Below, in pieces: positions 12,248 through 24,192 of a DNA stretch of 64,000 nt. Each line of letters opens with the position of its first letter. The stretch's first letter is position 1. The DNA lies in assembly GCA_029216955.1 (NCBI GenBank), contig JANAVB010015600.1:38852134-38916133 (forward strand). Direction: 5' to 3'. A program made the position numbers and the translations under genes. Under the pieces are notes generated by a model that saw only the letters and a list, made by a program, of their open reading frames with translations, made no database searches and had not been told where the DNA came from. This DNA comes from Iris pallida. Lineage: Eukaryota; Streptophyta; Magnoliopsida; Asparagales; Iridaceae.

Positions 12248-12840
12248 CAAGTGGATCTACAGCCGGCAAGATATTATCATTATGAGGAAGAATTACTGTA
12301 TTGAATTCCTCGTCAACATCATCATAGGCATCTCTGTAATTATTGGGAGGTGTCATAAAAGCAATAGATATTTCTCATCAAGCTGGTCTTTCACATAAAA
12401 TACCTGCCTAGCTTGTGTGTCTAAAATGAACGGATCGTCCTTGTTCCCTAACCTCTTAAGAATAACCAAATTGTATCCAAGATTATCTTTTTTGACCTAT
12501 CGTCCTTGTTCCCTAACCTCTTAAGAATAACCAAATTGTAGCCAAGATTATCTTTTTTGACCCCATGCTTATTGTGAACCCAGTCATACTTGAATAGAGG
12601 AATTTTTATTGTATGATAATGTAGAACCCATATCTCTTGTAGAATATCGTAATAATATGCTTGACCATAGGTTACCCCTTCTCTATTAATGTACATGTCA
12701 TTTGCCTCTACGCTAACCCCGTTTGGTAAATTCTACCTTCACGAGATTTTGGGCGAAACAGGTATCCATTGATGTGATATACATCATATTTCATTACCTC
12801 GAGGTGTGGGCCGTTTGATATCCACCTTAAGCTCTCTGTG
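12174..12840 (-). pseudogene. CACTA transposase-associated protein, C-terminal remnant
   Basis: Minus-strand frames hold the conserved end of plant En/Spm-type transposase-associated proteins (DUF4216-like). From 12840 leftwards one sees a GYLFRPK-type stretch near 12745, then YGQAYYYDILQEIW and YHTIKIPLFKYDWVHNKHGV with the KKDNLGYNLVILKRLGNKDD stretch (12480-12665), then FILDTQARQVFYVKD (about 12375-12430) and EEFNTVI/DYFWPDCRGIFVRR (12174-12356). The frame is broken by several shifts and by a 65-bp tandem duplication at 12434-12563. The N-terminal catalytic part is missing. Not functional. Confidence 0.8.
12434..12563. repeat. 65-bp tandem duplication in the CACTA frame
   Basis: ATCGTCCTTGTTCCCTAACC starts at 12434 and again at 12499; the two 65-bp copies are nearly identical. 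Sixty-five is not a multiple of three, so the duplication shifts the frame. Confidence 0.9.
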
Positions 12841-12949
12841 ATACTTTCTTTAGAGACTGCCAACTCTCCCTCAACCTGAAATCCGTTTTATTCTTATACA
12901 AATAGATATAGATATATTTGATATATGTATATATTTGATAAATATTTAA

Positions 12950-14527
<1,578 letters not shown>

Positions 14528-14614
14528 TATAGGTATATAATAAATATATCTAAGTATATTTAGTTATTATATATATTAACAAAAAAAACACAAATAAACC
14601 CAAAAATCGAATAA

Positions 14615-14765
14615 ACTGAAAATTGAACCGATTTAATTCGGTTCGGTTCGGTTCGATTATTAACCAATTCGGTTCGGTTTCGATTTTTCTTATTCGGTTT
14701 CGGTCCAATTCGGTTTTCGGTTATTCGGTTCAGTTGGAACCGAATAAACCGAATACTCACCCTAA
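14615..14765 (-). mobile_element. TTCGGTT-rich transposon end (hAT-like)
   Basis: Read on the minus strand, TTAGGGTGAGTATTCGGTTT is followed by many TTCGGTT/AACCGAA words. Many plant non-autonomous hAT elements begin (T)AGGGGTGAGCA followed by such repeats (established pattern). The opposite terminus was not found, so this is a fragment. Confidence 0.45.
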
Positions 14766-15163
14766 AAGAAACCCCCGGATGTGCTACCGGTACTGGCTGT
14801 GAAGTCTATCCATCCGTCTGTGTGGTCGGTAGCTGTTCATTCTGCTGGTTTGGTTGGCCCCCAAGTGGCGGTGGAATCCCAACAACATGTGTCGCTATAG
14901 CATTTGGCGGAGTGCCAACTGAGGTCAAGCTTCCGTCTTGTGAGTCCATTATCTGTATAGAAGAAAATCTATTAGCCGCTGAAGGGATTTCAAGCAGGAT
15001 GCATAAAATTTCGAAGAAGATATATGGAGGTAAAGGACGTGAAACAATATAAAGATGTGGATGAGATTCTATGGGTCTTTTCTATCCTATTCGCAGGCTC
15101 ACGTCGGTACAATAACGTAACCGAAGTGATTAACGTAGACCTGCATGGGCCATCGCAAAAATA
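14766..15163 (-). mobile_element. 5' leader/internal start of a minus-strand LTR retroelement
   Basis: Read on the minus strand, the sequence directly after the LTR (TTTTTGCGATGGCCCATGCAGG) aligns with the first 120 bp of the internal region of the giant-LTR element (26109 onwards, TTTTTGTGGTGGTCCATACAGG), including a shared CTCATCCACAT word. Further left, a short frame opens at an ATGGACTCAC word near 14953; it might be the start of gag but is too short to assign. The rest of the element is missing. Confidence 0.55.
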
Positions 15164-17752
15164 TGTAACGTCCCAGTCTCAAAATACATATAGGACCAGG
15201 ATACGATACATGCCAACAACACTTCACCAATGGGCCAAATCTCATAATAAGCCCATTAGTGAAATGCTTAAGCTGTAAATCATGATAATCCAGAATAATA
15301 TCACAGTTATAGGTCATAGCTAATATCATCCACATAGAATAATATGACACAAGATATCAAGTCCAATAAAATAGTACTAATGAAAAGATCTGTCTAACAT
15401 GAAATAGAAATAATAATTGTGCGGGTAAGACATCCTAAAGCCACAGTAAAAGAAAATAAAGTAATCAACTATATGTCCATTAAAATAAAAGAAAATGGAG
15501 TAGCATGTCTAAAATAAAGAGACATAAAATAACTGAGTCCAAGCTGCGCTAAACATCAATAACGTCATCATCTACAGTGGTGTCATGCTCTAGTGCTGGC
15601 ACATGAATATGCTCGTCTGCACCTGGATCAACCTCAACCAAAACTGGAGAGGTCACCAGGTCCTCAGTGGGATATAACAAGACACATAATATATATGCCA
15701 AGAATCTCAAAATATAGCATCTAAGTAAACAAGTGATAAAACATGAAATATAAACTAGGGAATAAACTATACGACAGTCAACTCGAATGAAAACAGCTAA
15801 CTACATACGAACTGTATAACGACAGATTACAAATACCGTAGCTCACAGGTAAACCACGTCCGAGAAAACTCACCCGACCTTAGAGGTCACAGGGCGATCA
15901 AGTAACCCGACCTTGGAGGTCACATGATTACGAAAGATAACCCGGCCTTAGAGCTACAGGATCACAAATAATGATAAGGGAAAGAAAAACAGTCCATGTG
16001 TTTATAGTCCTTCTCGCGCATCTAACACTCACGTGGGTATAACAATCTGGTATATTCAAATCAAATACAATGTATATGGTAATGTTCTAAAAAAGGAATA
16101 AAAATAACTGCTAGACTATAATCATGTGAATCTATGAAAATAATAATGAATCATATAATAAACAACAATTTAAACATGTTATATAAATTGAAAAACTTGG
16201 CAGGGTGTACTTGCCTGGTGATAGCAAAAAGTCCTGCAAACAACTCGCCAATCAAAGAGTCTCGAAACCTGTACTCCCGCAAAAGCCTCCGGATGTCGAA
16301 ATAGACATTGCCAACATTCCCAAAATAAGCAAAATAGCTACGATAGCCTACCCATAAGTCTAATTCTGGACACAGAGGCAAAACGGTAATTTCGAGTCAA
16401 AACGGTGTCCGCCGTTGGACCCGCTTTGCACCGAAAAGCATGCCAGAGCCTATAGTCTCTAAAGTCATCAAACTATATGTCTACAAGTTCGGTTTGATGA
16501 GACGAACCCAACGGTATTTTCAAAGTTGGATTCCGATGGGCCATGCACAAATTAGCACGTTGGATCGGGTAACAGGCCCGCCAAAATAGCGTTCTGGTCG
16601 ACCTTATCAGAATCAGACCAAACTTGGCATACAGGATCAGAAAAATGACACGGTCCTATTGGCGCAAGTTTTATTTCGAGTTGACAAACATAAACAAAGT
16701 TGTAGGCTAGTTTGCAAAAGGGCCGATATGGTAATTTTTTACTGATACGTCTCGATTTCGTCGCACGTACACAACGAAATTGAGTTCCGTCAAAGCCAAC
16801 ACATCCGCGAAGTCGATACACACCTTTCGATGCTTTCGATCCGTGATCACGTCGCCCGGTTTGACGGGACGCACCCCGTATCGGTAAAAGTTATTGAAAT
16901 TTATTGTTTTTTAAAACTGTTTTTCTAAATTTTGGAAAACTAATAACTTAGCATGTACTCAATTAAAACAAAAACTATAAAAAGGGTTATGGAGTGCTAC
17001 AGGTTGTCTATGGATTATTTAAATACTTTTCCTAAACTCTTATTGGATTGACCACAATCAGCCTCCAAGGTTGAAGGATTGGAACTAAAATTTGTTCACT
17101 TATGATTTCTGGGTTAGCAATTTTTCCTGATTTTTCAGAAAAATTCATGAGCAATATACGGACAATTTAAATAATATAATTGAATAGATTTGGAGAGAGT
17201 CAACTAGACTACGCTTAGAAATTTACAGATTACAAAACGTTTGAATGTGCTGGAAGAAATCATACATTGAACAGGGGTACCTTGAGTGGTTACTCTGGAA
17301 TTTTGATGTTGTGTGTGTTGCGTACATGCACGTTTATGGGCGGCCGCCGGCGGTTGTCCGACGTCGTGACGGTGCGCGCAGGTGACTGTTGGTCGTGAGG
17401 ATACTCCGGGGTGGCGCTATGTCTAGGGGGCGAAGGATTATGTTAGAGTTCTTAAGTTTTCTATTGGTTTCAAATCGTCTCGCTCGATACTTCCTTTATA
17501 TCGAGCATTTCTATCAAATTTCGAATCTGATTTTTTTTTTTATTTATCAAATTTAAACTTGAATTTAGATGGATTTGGTGTGATCCATGGGAGAATAGGA
17601 CTAGGCTTGTATAGGAGAAATTTCGGTTTAAATTGGTAGAGATTTGATTGATTTCAAAACAAGTGAAATCCTCGGATTTCCTATACTCAGTGTGCGGGTT
17701 TGGAAGAGAAAGCACTGTTCATTTTCTTTTCTTCTTTTTTTTTTTTCTCTTT

Positions 17753-17824
<72 letters not shown>

Positions 17825-17842
17825 CTCCAAAAATCTAATAAA

Positions 17843-17910
<68 letters not shown>

Positions 17911-18132
17911 CTCCAAAAATCTAATAAAATTTCAATACTATCTATTCCTAGTGTATAGCCTATTTATAGAAATATGTACATATATAGATAAATTTATTTA
18001 ACAATAAAATAATAAAAATAACCAATAATAACAAAATAAGTATATTTAATAACAACAACAACATTAATAATTATTATTATTATAATAACAAACTAAAATA
18101 AACCAATAAGAGGGTTAGGATTGGGTGTCACA
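15164..18132 (-). mobile_element. LTR, 2.97 kb, minus strand, chromovirus-like
   Basis: On the minus strand it starts TGTGACACCCAATCCTAACC at 18132 and ends CTGGGACGTTACA at 15164. A TATAAATAG box on the minus strand lies at about 17961-17970, placing a promoter in U3. It contains two TA tracts (17756-17820 and 17848-17907), each followed by the same AATACTCCAAAAATCTAATAAAATTT-type segment, which is a local duplication. The sequence at 16380-16560 matches, inverted, the end of the 159-bp array in the solo LTR. The 5-bp flanks differ (AAATA and CTTAC) because the left side is the element's own leader, so this is a 5' LTR of a truncated element. Confidence 0.7.
17756..17907. repeat. Two TA tracts separated by a duplicated 28-bp segment
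   Basis: TA runs of about 65 and 60 bp, each followed by AATACTCCAAAAATCTAATA. The whole unit (TA tract plus tail) is duplicated in tandem. Confidence 0.9.
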
Positions 18133-19324
18133 CTTACTCTAAATTTTAATTGGTCCACCGAAAATTGTGCAGTTATCTACCAACCATGTAAATATTTATA
18201 ATGCACATATTGTACGTATAACAAATATTTAGGAAGTATTTGTAAAATCATAAAAATAAATATAAAATATTTGTACACACATAAAATATGTCTAGATGTC
18301 GTCTTTGGGTGCACTGAATGTCTATATGGGCTTAGGTTGGGTTTGGGCAATCCAGGCTAAATTTGTATAACCGGGTCTCCTAAAAGTCAATAATCTAATT
18401 AATAAATAAATAAATCATCTGTGGGGGTTAAGTCGCAACTTGGCCTGGTTTTCCAAGTTAGAATACACCTATGGCTCTCCCCTAGCATGGGTAATACACT
18501 AGTCAAGGCACATGACTACACTTTTCTTGCCAAAATTCTTGGTAATCTTGTACTACAAAACTTAACAGTGGCTAAGGTCATCTATAATAATAACTATTTA
18601 ATTAAAAATATCCATAAATTCCATAAAATCATATTTAAGTCAAATAAATAATAAAAATATATTTTGAAAATTCTGGGGGTTTATATATTTACTCAATAAT
18701 AGTGTCTAAGATTCTAGAATAATAATTTAAGTGATATTGCTAATCAACCATAAGAAATCTTGAGTCTATCAAGTTTTGATTAACTTGGGTTAGCTGTAGG
18801 GGCCGGTTCCCAGCTAGCGGTGGTCCGAAGACACTTAAATATCGTGTCACTTACAGATATTTACACTCGGTTGACAGAAGGACCCTTTATACCCGGTTGA
18901 CAGAAGGATCCTTTTGGATTGTACCCAAAATAACTTGAAGTCCTGTGTTTTGTCATCTCCTAAGGTTTCATTCAATCTCTTAGATGTTCTAACTTGAAGA
19001 ACCTTTTCGGCTTAACAGAAGGACCCTTTCGGCTTGTACCCTTTCGGCTTTCATTCAATTTCTCTTAGTTGTTCTACATGAAGTCATGTGTTTTGTCATC
19101 TCCTAGGATTTATGCTCCGCTTTAGTAAGTTGCTGATAGCTTGTTTATGAATATCAGGTGTTTCTTCCCCATTAGTGCTCAATGGACAGGATCTTTAACT
19201 TTTATCAGTTTGGAATGCGGAATACTATATAGCCAAAAATTCTATATTTTCGGGAATCAAATTTCAAGTAATTAAATTTTCTGAAAAATTATATTCCGAT
19301 GTTTTGTGACTATATAAGTATTCC
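18133..19324. other. AT-rich spacer with short direct repeats
   Basis: No gene recognised. Between 18865 and 19110 the words GTTGACAGAAGGA, CCCTTTCGGCTT and GTGTTTTGTCATCTCCTA recur two or three times. Confidence 0.4.
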
Positions 19325-20107
19325 CGAGAAAAATAAAAAACAAAAAAAAACCGAAAAAATACAAGAAAGAAAAAACTCAAAAACGTCAAAAAGAAAAGGA
19401 AACAAGTAAAAACGACAAAAAACGAAAAAAACAAAAAAACAAAAAAAAGCCAAAATACAAGAAAGACAAAAAAATGACAAAAAGACCAAAACGACAAAAT
19501 TGAAAAAAGACAAAAACCCACAAAACAAAACAAAACCAAAAAATAAAAAGAAACGATAAAGAATGAAAAAAAAAATGACAAAAGCGACAAAAAGCAACAA
19601 AAATGACAGAAAACAAAAAAAAACGATAAAAAGGGATCAAAAAATGACAAAAAAAATAATGACAAAAAACGATAAAAAGATGACAAAAATGAATAAAAAA
19701 GTAAAAAATTATTAAAAATGACAAAAACTACACAAAAAACGACAAAAAGATAAAAAAAAAAACAGGAAACAACAAAAAAACGACAAAAAATAAACGTAAA
19801 AAAAAACAACAATAAAGGTCAAAAAAAATACTAAGAAAGACAAAAAACGACAAAAACGGATAAAAACGACAAAAAGAGGCAAAACGAGACAAAGAAAAAA
19901 AAAGACAAAAAACTAATAAAAAGACAAAAATAACAAAGAACGACAAAAGCCGACAAAAACAACAAAAGAAGAAAAAAAAAGAGAAAAAATGACATAAACG
20001 ACAAAAAAAAAACAAAAATGGACAAAAATGGGTAAAAACGAGAAAACGACAAAAAAACGACAAAAACAACAAAAAAGTATAAAAAAACAAAAAAGTTCAA
20101 AAATGGT
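19325..20107 (+). repeat. Degenerate CGACAAAAA-type low-complexity tract, about 780 bp
   Basis: The plus strand is built almost only from ACAAAAA, CGACAAAAA and GATAAAAA words of 7-12 bp with no fixed period and almost no T except in GAT/AAT words. Phe-rich open frames on the minus strand are consequences of composition. It is neither a plant telomere repeat (TTTAGGG) nor a regular satellite. Confidence 0.85.
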
Positions 20108-20139
20108 CAAAAAAGAAGAAATAAATTTAAATAAATTTT

Positions 20140-20336
20140 TTGTCCGGACAAAAAAAAAACATCCACCTATGTTTAAGGGATAGGATTTCCATGTTTTATG
20201 GGTAAATTATTTACCCTTATATTTCTAATTTGTCGGAAATAAATTTTTTATGACCCAAACAAACATGGTAATAAATTTTCACCATAAATTTTTCCAGGAA
20301 TTAAAAAAATAATAATAATAACCAAACGCCCCCTTA
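20140..20336. mobile_element. Right end of a MITE-like element
   Basis: AT-rich DNA ending in ACCAAACGCCCCCTTAA, typical of PIF/hAT MITE right ends with a TTA flank. A matching left end was not found; the A-rich tract may lie inside the same element. Confidence 0.4.
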
Positions 20337-20405
20337 AAGTTGATGGCAAAAAAACTGAAGGTAGTAATCATAAAATAGTGTTTCAAATTTGAGCTTCTTT
20401 TACAA

Positions 20406-20414
20406 ACTAAGTTA
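20406..20414. repeat. 9-bp target duplication ACTAAGTTA (left)
   Basis: ACTAAGTTA is repeated exactly at 20791-20799 on the other side of the MITE. Nine bp is the Mutator-superfamily hallmark. Confidence 0.9.
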
Positions 20415-20790
20415 GGCTTAATTGCACTTTGATACCCTCAACTATTTCAGTTTTTCAACTTAATACCATAAACTTTTTTACTCAACAACTCGATGCCCTC
20501 AACTATTTTAGTTTTTCAACTTAATACCTAAAACAGAAAAAATCCCAAAACTACCCTTGGCTCCCTCTCTCCCCCTCCCCATGTTCCCCCCCACCCTCTC
20601 CGGCGATGCGGAAGAGGGGGAGCGGGGGGGGGGGGGTGCGGGAGGGGGGTACGGGTTGGGGGGTAATTGTAAATTTTGAGCATGGACATTATTGTCCAAA
20701 AAAAATTCAGGATATCAAGTTGAAAAAAATTAGTTCACGTGTTAAGTTGAAAAACTGAAATAGTTGAGGATATCAAAGTGCAATTAAGCC
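20415..20790. mobile_element. MULE-type MITE, 376 bp
   Basis: Inverted termini GGCTTAATTGCACTTTGATA (left) and its complement (right, to 20790) extend for over 50 bp with few mismatches. Perfect 9-bp duplications flank the element. The core (20560-20650) is a C-rich run followed by a G-run of about 14, giving a strong internal fold. No coding. Confidence 0.9.
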
Positions 20791-20889
20791 ACTAAGTTAT
20801 ATGTTCCATTGCTTGTGTACTATCATATGACTATTAAATTTGTTGAAGTTACCGTAAAACTATACTATGATTAGGTATGTAGGTGCTTA

Positions 20890-20897
20890 TAAATGGC
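20890..20897. repeat. 8-bp target duplication TAAATGGC (left)
   Basis: TAAATGGC recurs exactly at 31733-31740, flanking the split DNA transposon. Confidence 0.75.
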
Positions 20898-21945
20898 GGC
20901 TAATTATAAGGGCACATATCTTTTTGATCGGGGCTAGCCAGGATTAGGGCTAGCCAGGTTGGAAGGAACTTTTATTATGGCTATCAAAATATTTCACTCA
21001 TGGGGCTGTCCAAAGCCCACAGCCCCCCAAACCCAAAAAATCACTCTCATTTCTAAATTTCACTCTCTCTCTTCACAAACCCTAGCTTTCTTCTTCTTCT
21101 TTTTCTATCCATCTTCTTCTTCACCACCATTTTCATTCTCACATCTTCATCAAAATCTTAGTTTTTTTCTCATCATCATCATCTTCTTCTTCTCCATCAT
21201 CACCATCTCCATCAAAACCCTAGTTTTCTTCTCTTTTCCAATTTCGATGGCACCCAAAAAATTAAATAAACCTTAAAATGTATGGAAATAAAGGTTAAAT
21301 TATTCTTTCCTCACAAAGAATGCATGAAAATATATCCTAAAATACATATTTCACTCTATTTTCAAGATTAAAATAAACCCTAACATGTTTTTTCATTCGG
21401 GAATTTAGGACTGCCAGAAATAATGGCAGTCCTGAAAGGAGCTTGCTGTACAGCAAGTATCTTTTAGGACTGCCTCAATTTCTGGCAGTTCTCAATATGT
21501 CTAGGACTGCCAGAAATTGTGGCAGTCCTGTTCTAGAGCATGTCCCTTTCAGGACTGCCACAATTTCTGGCAGTTCTTATTACTTCTTGGACGGCCAAAA
21601 ATTGTGGCAGTCCTGTTGTACATCGAGTCTATTTCAAGACTGCCACAATTCCTGACAGTCCTCATTACTTCTAGGACTGCCAGCAATTGTGGCAGTCCTG
21701 TTGTACATCGAGTCTATTTCAAGACTGCCATAATTTCTGGCAGGCCTCAATACTTCTAGGAGTGTCAGAAATTGTGGCAGTCCTGATATGAACCAGATTA
21801 TTCTACAACTAGGATTTCTTCCAAAGTTTTGTTCTACAACTAGGATTTCATGCATAATTCTTCTATTAATAAAGAAAAATTGGTTAATAGACTAATAGAT
21901 TAATAGATTTGATAGATTTGATAACCCAATTTCTTCTACAACTAG
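20898..21945. mobile_element. Left part of a 1.4-kb non-autonomous DNA transposon
   Basis: It starts GGCTAATTATAAGGGCACA; the right part ends, as complement, GGTAAATTATAAGGGCACA at 31732. Identical TAAATGGC octamers flank the whole. Subterminal words GGGCTAGCC/GGGCTGTCC are shared by both ends. The interior has a CTT-rich stretch (21085-21235) and the hairpin array (21407-21784). After removing the retroelement at 21951-31386 and one GGTTT, the length is about 1394 bp. The 8-bp duplication fits hAT, the long imperfect inverted repeats fit MULE; the superfamily is left open. No transposase is visible. Confidence 0.7.
21407..21784. repeat. Array of nine alternating hairpin units
   Basis: Nine units of about 27 bp read AGGACTGCCA...TGGCAGTCCT, each a near-perfect palindrome, starting near 21407, 21466, 21503, 21551, 21588, 21637, 21673, 21722 and 21757. 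From the second unit on, the unit centres alternate between AATTTCT and AGAAATT, and spacing alternates about 36-37 and 48 bp, giving a higher-order period of about 85 bp. Within the 1.4-kb DNA transposon. Confidence 0.9.
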
Positions 21946-21950
21946 GGTTT
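21946..21950. repeat. Target site duplication GGTTT (left)
   Basis: GGTTT directly precedes the 5' LTR and is repeated at 31387-31391 after the 3' LTR. Confidence 0.9.
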
Positions 21951-24146
21951 TGTAAAAACCCTAAATTTCTACTATTTTTTTTATTAAATTTGGTACCAAT
22001 TTAAAATTTTGTATTGTACGTCACGTAATCGTATTTTACGTCGTGCACGAAATTTTATTTTTGCTCGACGAGTGCGAATATGTGCGAGCGTACATATTTT
22101 AGAAAAATATTTTATTTAGTATTTTATAGTTTCAAAATAATATATACAATAATTATTTTACTATCATTACCAAGTTGTTATTTTATTTACTGAAAGCCTT
22201 CATTTATGCAATTATTAAGAATAACTAATATTTTTATTGAATACTAGAAAAACATAATTATGAAAATATTATTTGTGTATACATATATATTTGTAATTAT
22301 TTATTGGTTTATTTTAAATATTATGTAATTTTTGAATTATTATTATTGGTATTTTGAAAAATATATTTGGAAGTTATTGTGGCCATTTAAATCTTAATTT
22401 TGAATTTATGTATTTATTTAAATAGTAAATAATTGAAATTTGATTTATTGATTTGATTTTTAAACTACGAAAATTTAATTTGATTTAATTAGATTTAATT
22501 GGATTTGGATTTGGATTTGATTTGATTGGTTTTAAATTAAATAGATTGCATTATCTAATTTGGGTTTAAATATCCTAATCCTATTCTAATTGGAAATTCC
22601 CACATCCTATAAATAGGCAGGTACTCATCCATGTATTTCTATTCTCCAAATTCTTCACAAAATCAACCGTGAGTGCATCGTGTCCTTGTCCATCTTTTTC
22701 TTCCACTATTTTTCATTACAAATACATATTCCTCGTCGTGTCGACAGCCCCGACACGGTACGTCACAAATCCCCACAACATTCCCTTCGTGTCCTAACAC
22801 CAGGATACGATACAATCAGTGATTCCAATCCCCTAAACCTATCCCTATCCTAACCCAACCCGACCACCAGGTTCATCCCACCACCTCGACCAACCCGTCT
22901 CCACCGGCCGGAAAAACCCCGACCACCATTACAGCACACCCAATCACCACCGTACACCCGACCCATCACCAGCCATCACCCCTGCAACCGCTTCCACCAT
23001 ACCAACCACCATTGTCGTAGCAGCCCTGTCCCGACATACCTCTGCCATGGCCAACAACACCCTCAGCCCCAACCAAACCCACGGCCACCGCCTAGACCGG
23101 CACCACCACAGACCACCCTGGCCGGACCACCGCCCCTGGTCACCGCCACTACCAAACCACCCGCCACCAGCTAAGCGGCCGCCGCCACCACCCAAGAAAA
23201 GGGAAAGAAAAACCCCAAAATAAAACCCTAGATCTAGACTTACCTCCATCCACGCGCCGCCCCGCGTCGACCCCACGTCGGACTGCGCCGGCCGTGTTCT
23301 TCGGCAAACGGTCGCCTGAGCCTCTGCCTGCCGTTCCCGTTCTCCGTCGCCGCCCTGCCCTTGCGTCGCAACCTCGCCAGCCCTCGGCGTGGTCGCCCGC
23401 GCCGGCCACCGCCTTCAACAGCCCTCTCCGACCACGAGCCACCGACCCTCTCCAGCAGCATCTCCGCGAGCCCTAACCGCCTCCGCCGCCCACTTTCCCT
23501 TCTCCCCGTGCCGGCAAACCCATAGTCCCGTGCGCGATCACCCTCGCCTCTGACCGTCGACCATCTCGCTGAACCCTCCTCCGCGCACCGAGCCGTCCGT
23601 CCCGCGCCAAGACCGTCGGAGCACGCGCGCCGCCGCCGGACCACCGGAAACCCACCGCCGAGACCCTCTTTCAGACCGCTGCGCCGAAGCCTCTCCTCAC
23701 TCCCCGCTTCCTTCCGCGCCCCTCCGCGTCGAGCATCCGCCGCCCCATGGCCGGAGCTCTGACCGACCATCCGTCCAGATCCCCTTTCTCCGCTTCCCTC
23801 TCCTTCCTCTTGCTCACTCTCCTCACCTTCTCTCTCTCGGTTCCTCTTCCCCCTTACTTCCTTTATTTCGAAAGAACAACAGCAGTAGTCGAAATTATGT
23901 CTAACCCAGAAACTGAACTCTCTCTGTTTTATTAGAGCCCACAGGCATGGATCACTTAATCTGGCACAATAAACAACAGTAGCAGACATCATGAATGGTT
24001 TTTGGTTCTGTTGCTTTTTTGGTTGGTTTAGCTTTTATTTTTATTTGTTCTATTTTTTTTATTTATTTTTTTTCTTTTTCTTTTTCTTCTTTTAGTTATT
24101 ACCATTATTATTATTATTATTTATATTTCTTTATAAACTCTCATTA

Positions 24147-24192
<46 letters not shown>

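Larger units (their letters stand above)
10546..12840 (-). mobile_element. Decayed CACTA (En/Spm) transposon, minus strand
   Basis: The right part (12174-12840) encodes the C-terminal end of a CACTA transposase-associated protein on the minus strand. The left part carries two copies of a segment of about 260 bp and a field of AACGGTAAAAA/CCGTT words, which resembles CACTA subterminal repeats. Neither CACTA terminus nor the catalytic transposase domain was found. The left limit is approximate. Confidence 0.6.

Noticed and set aside
19325..20107. Possible telomere-like repeat (TTTTTGTCG on the minus strand)
   Set aside because: No fixed unit and no TTTAGGG or known variant.
19264..20110. Phe-rich frames resembling membrane proteins
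   Set aside because: Complement of an A-rich low-complexity tract; no real membrane protein pattern.
20959..21276. Frame with an MAPKKL start near 21247 after a CTT-rich leader
   Set aside because: The MAPK-like start is followed by only a few codons before a stop; it lies inside the DNA transposon and is not comparable to the antisense genes of the Tat elements.
23240..23992. 250-codon minus-strand frame in the 5' LTR of the giant-LTR element
   Set aside because: Arg/Gly/Glu-rich, in a GC-rich leader. In the 3' LTR the same frame is open only in pieces, so it is not maintained as a protein.
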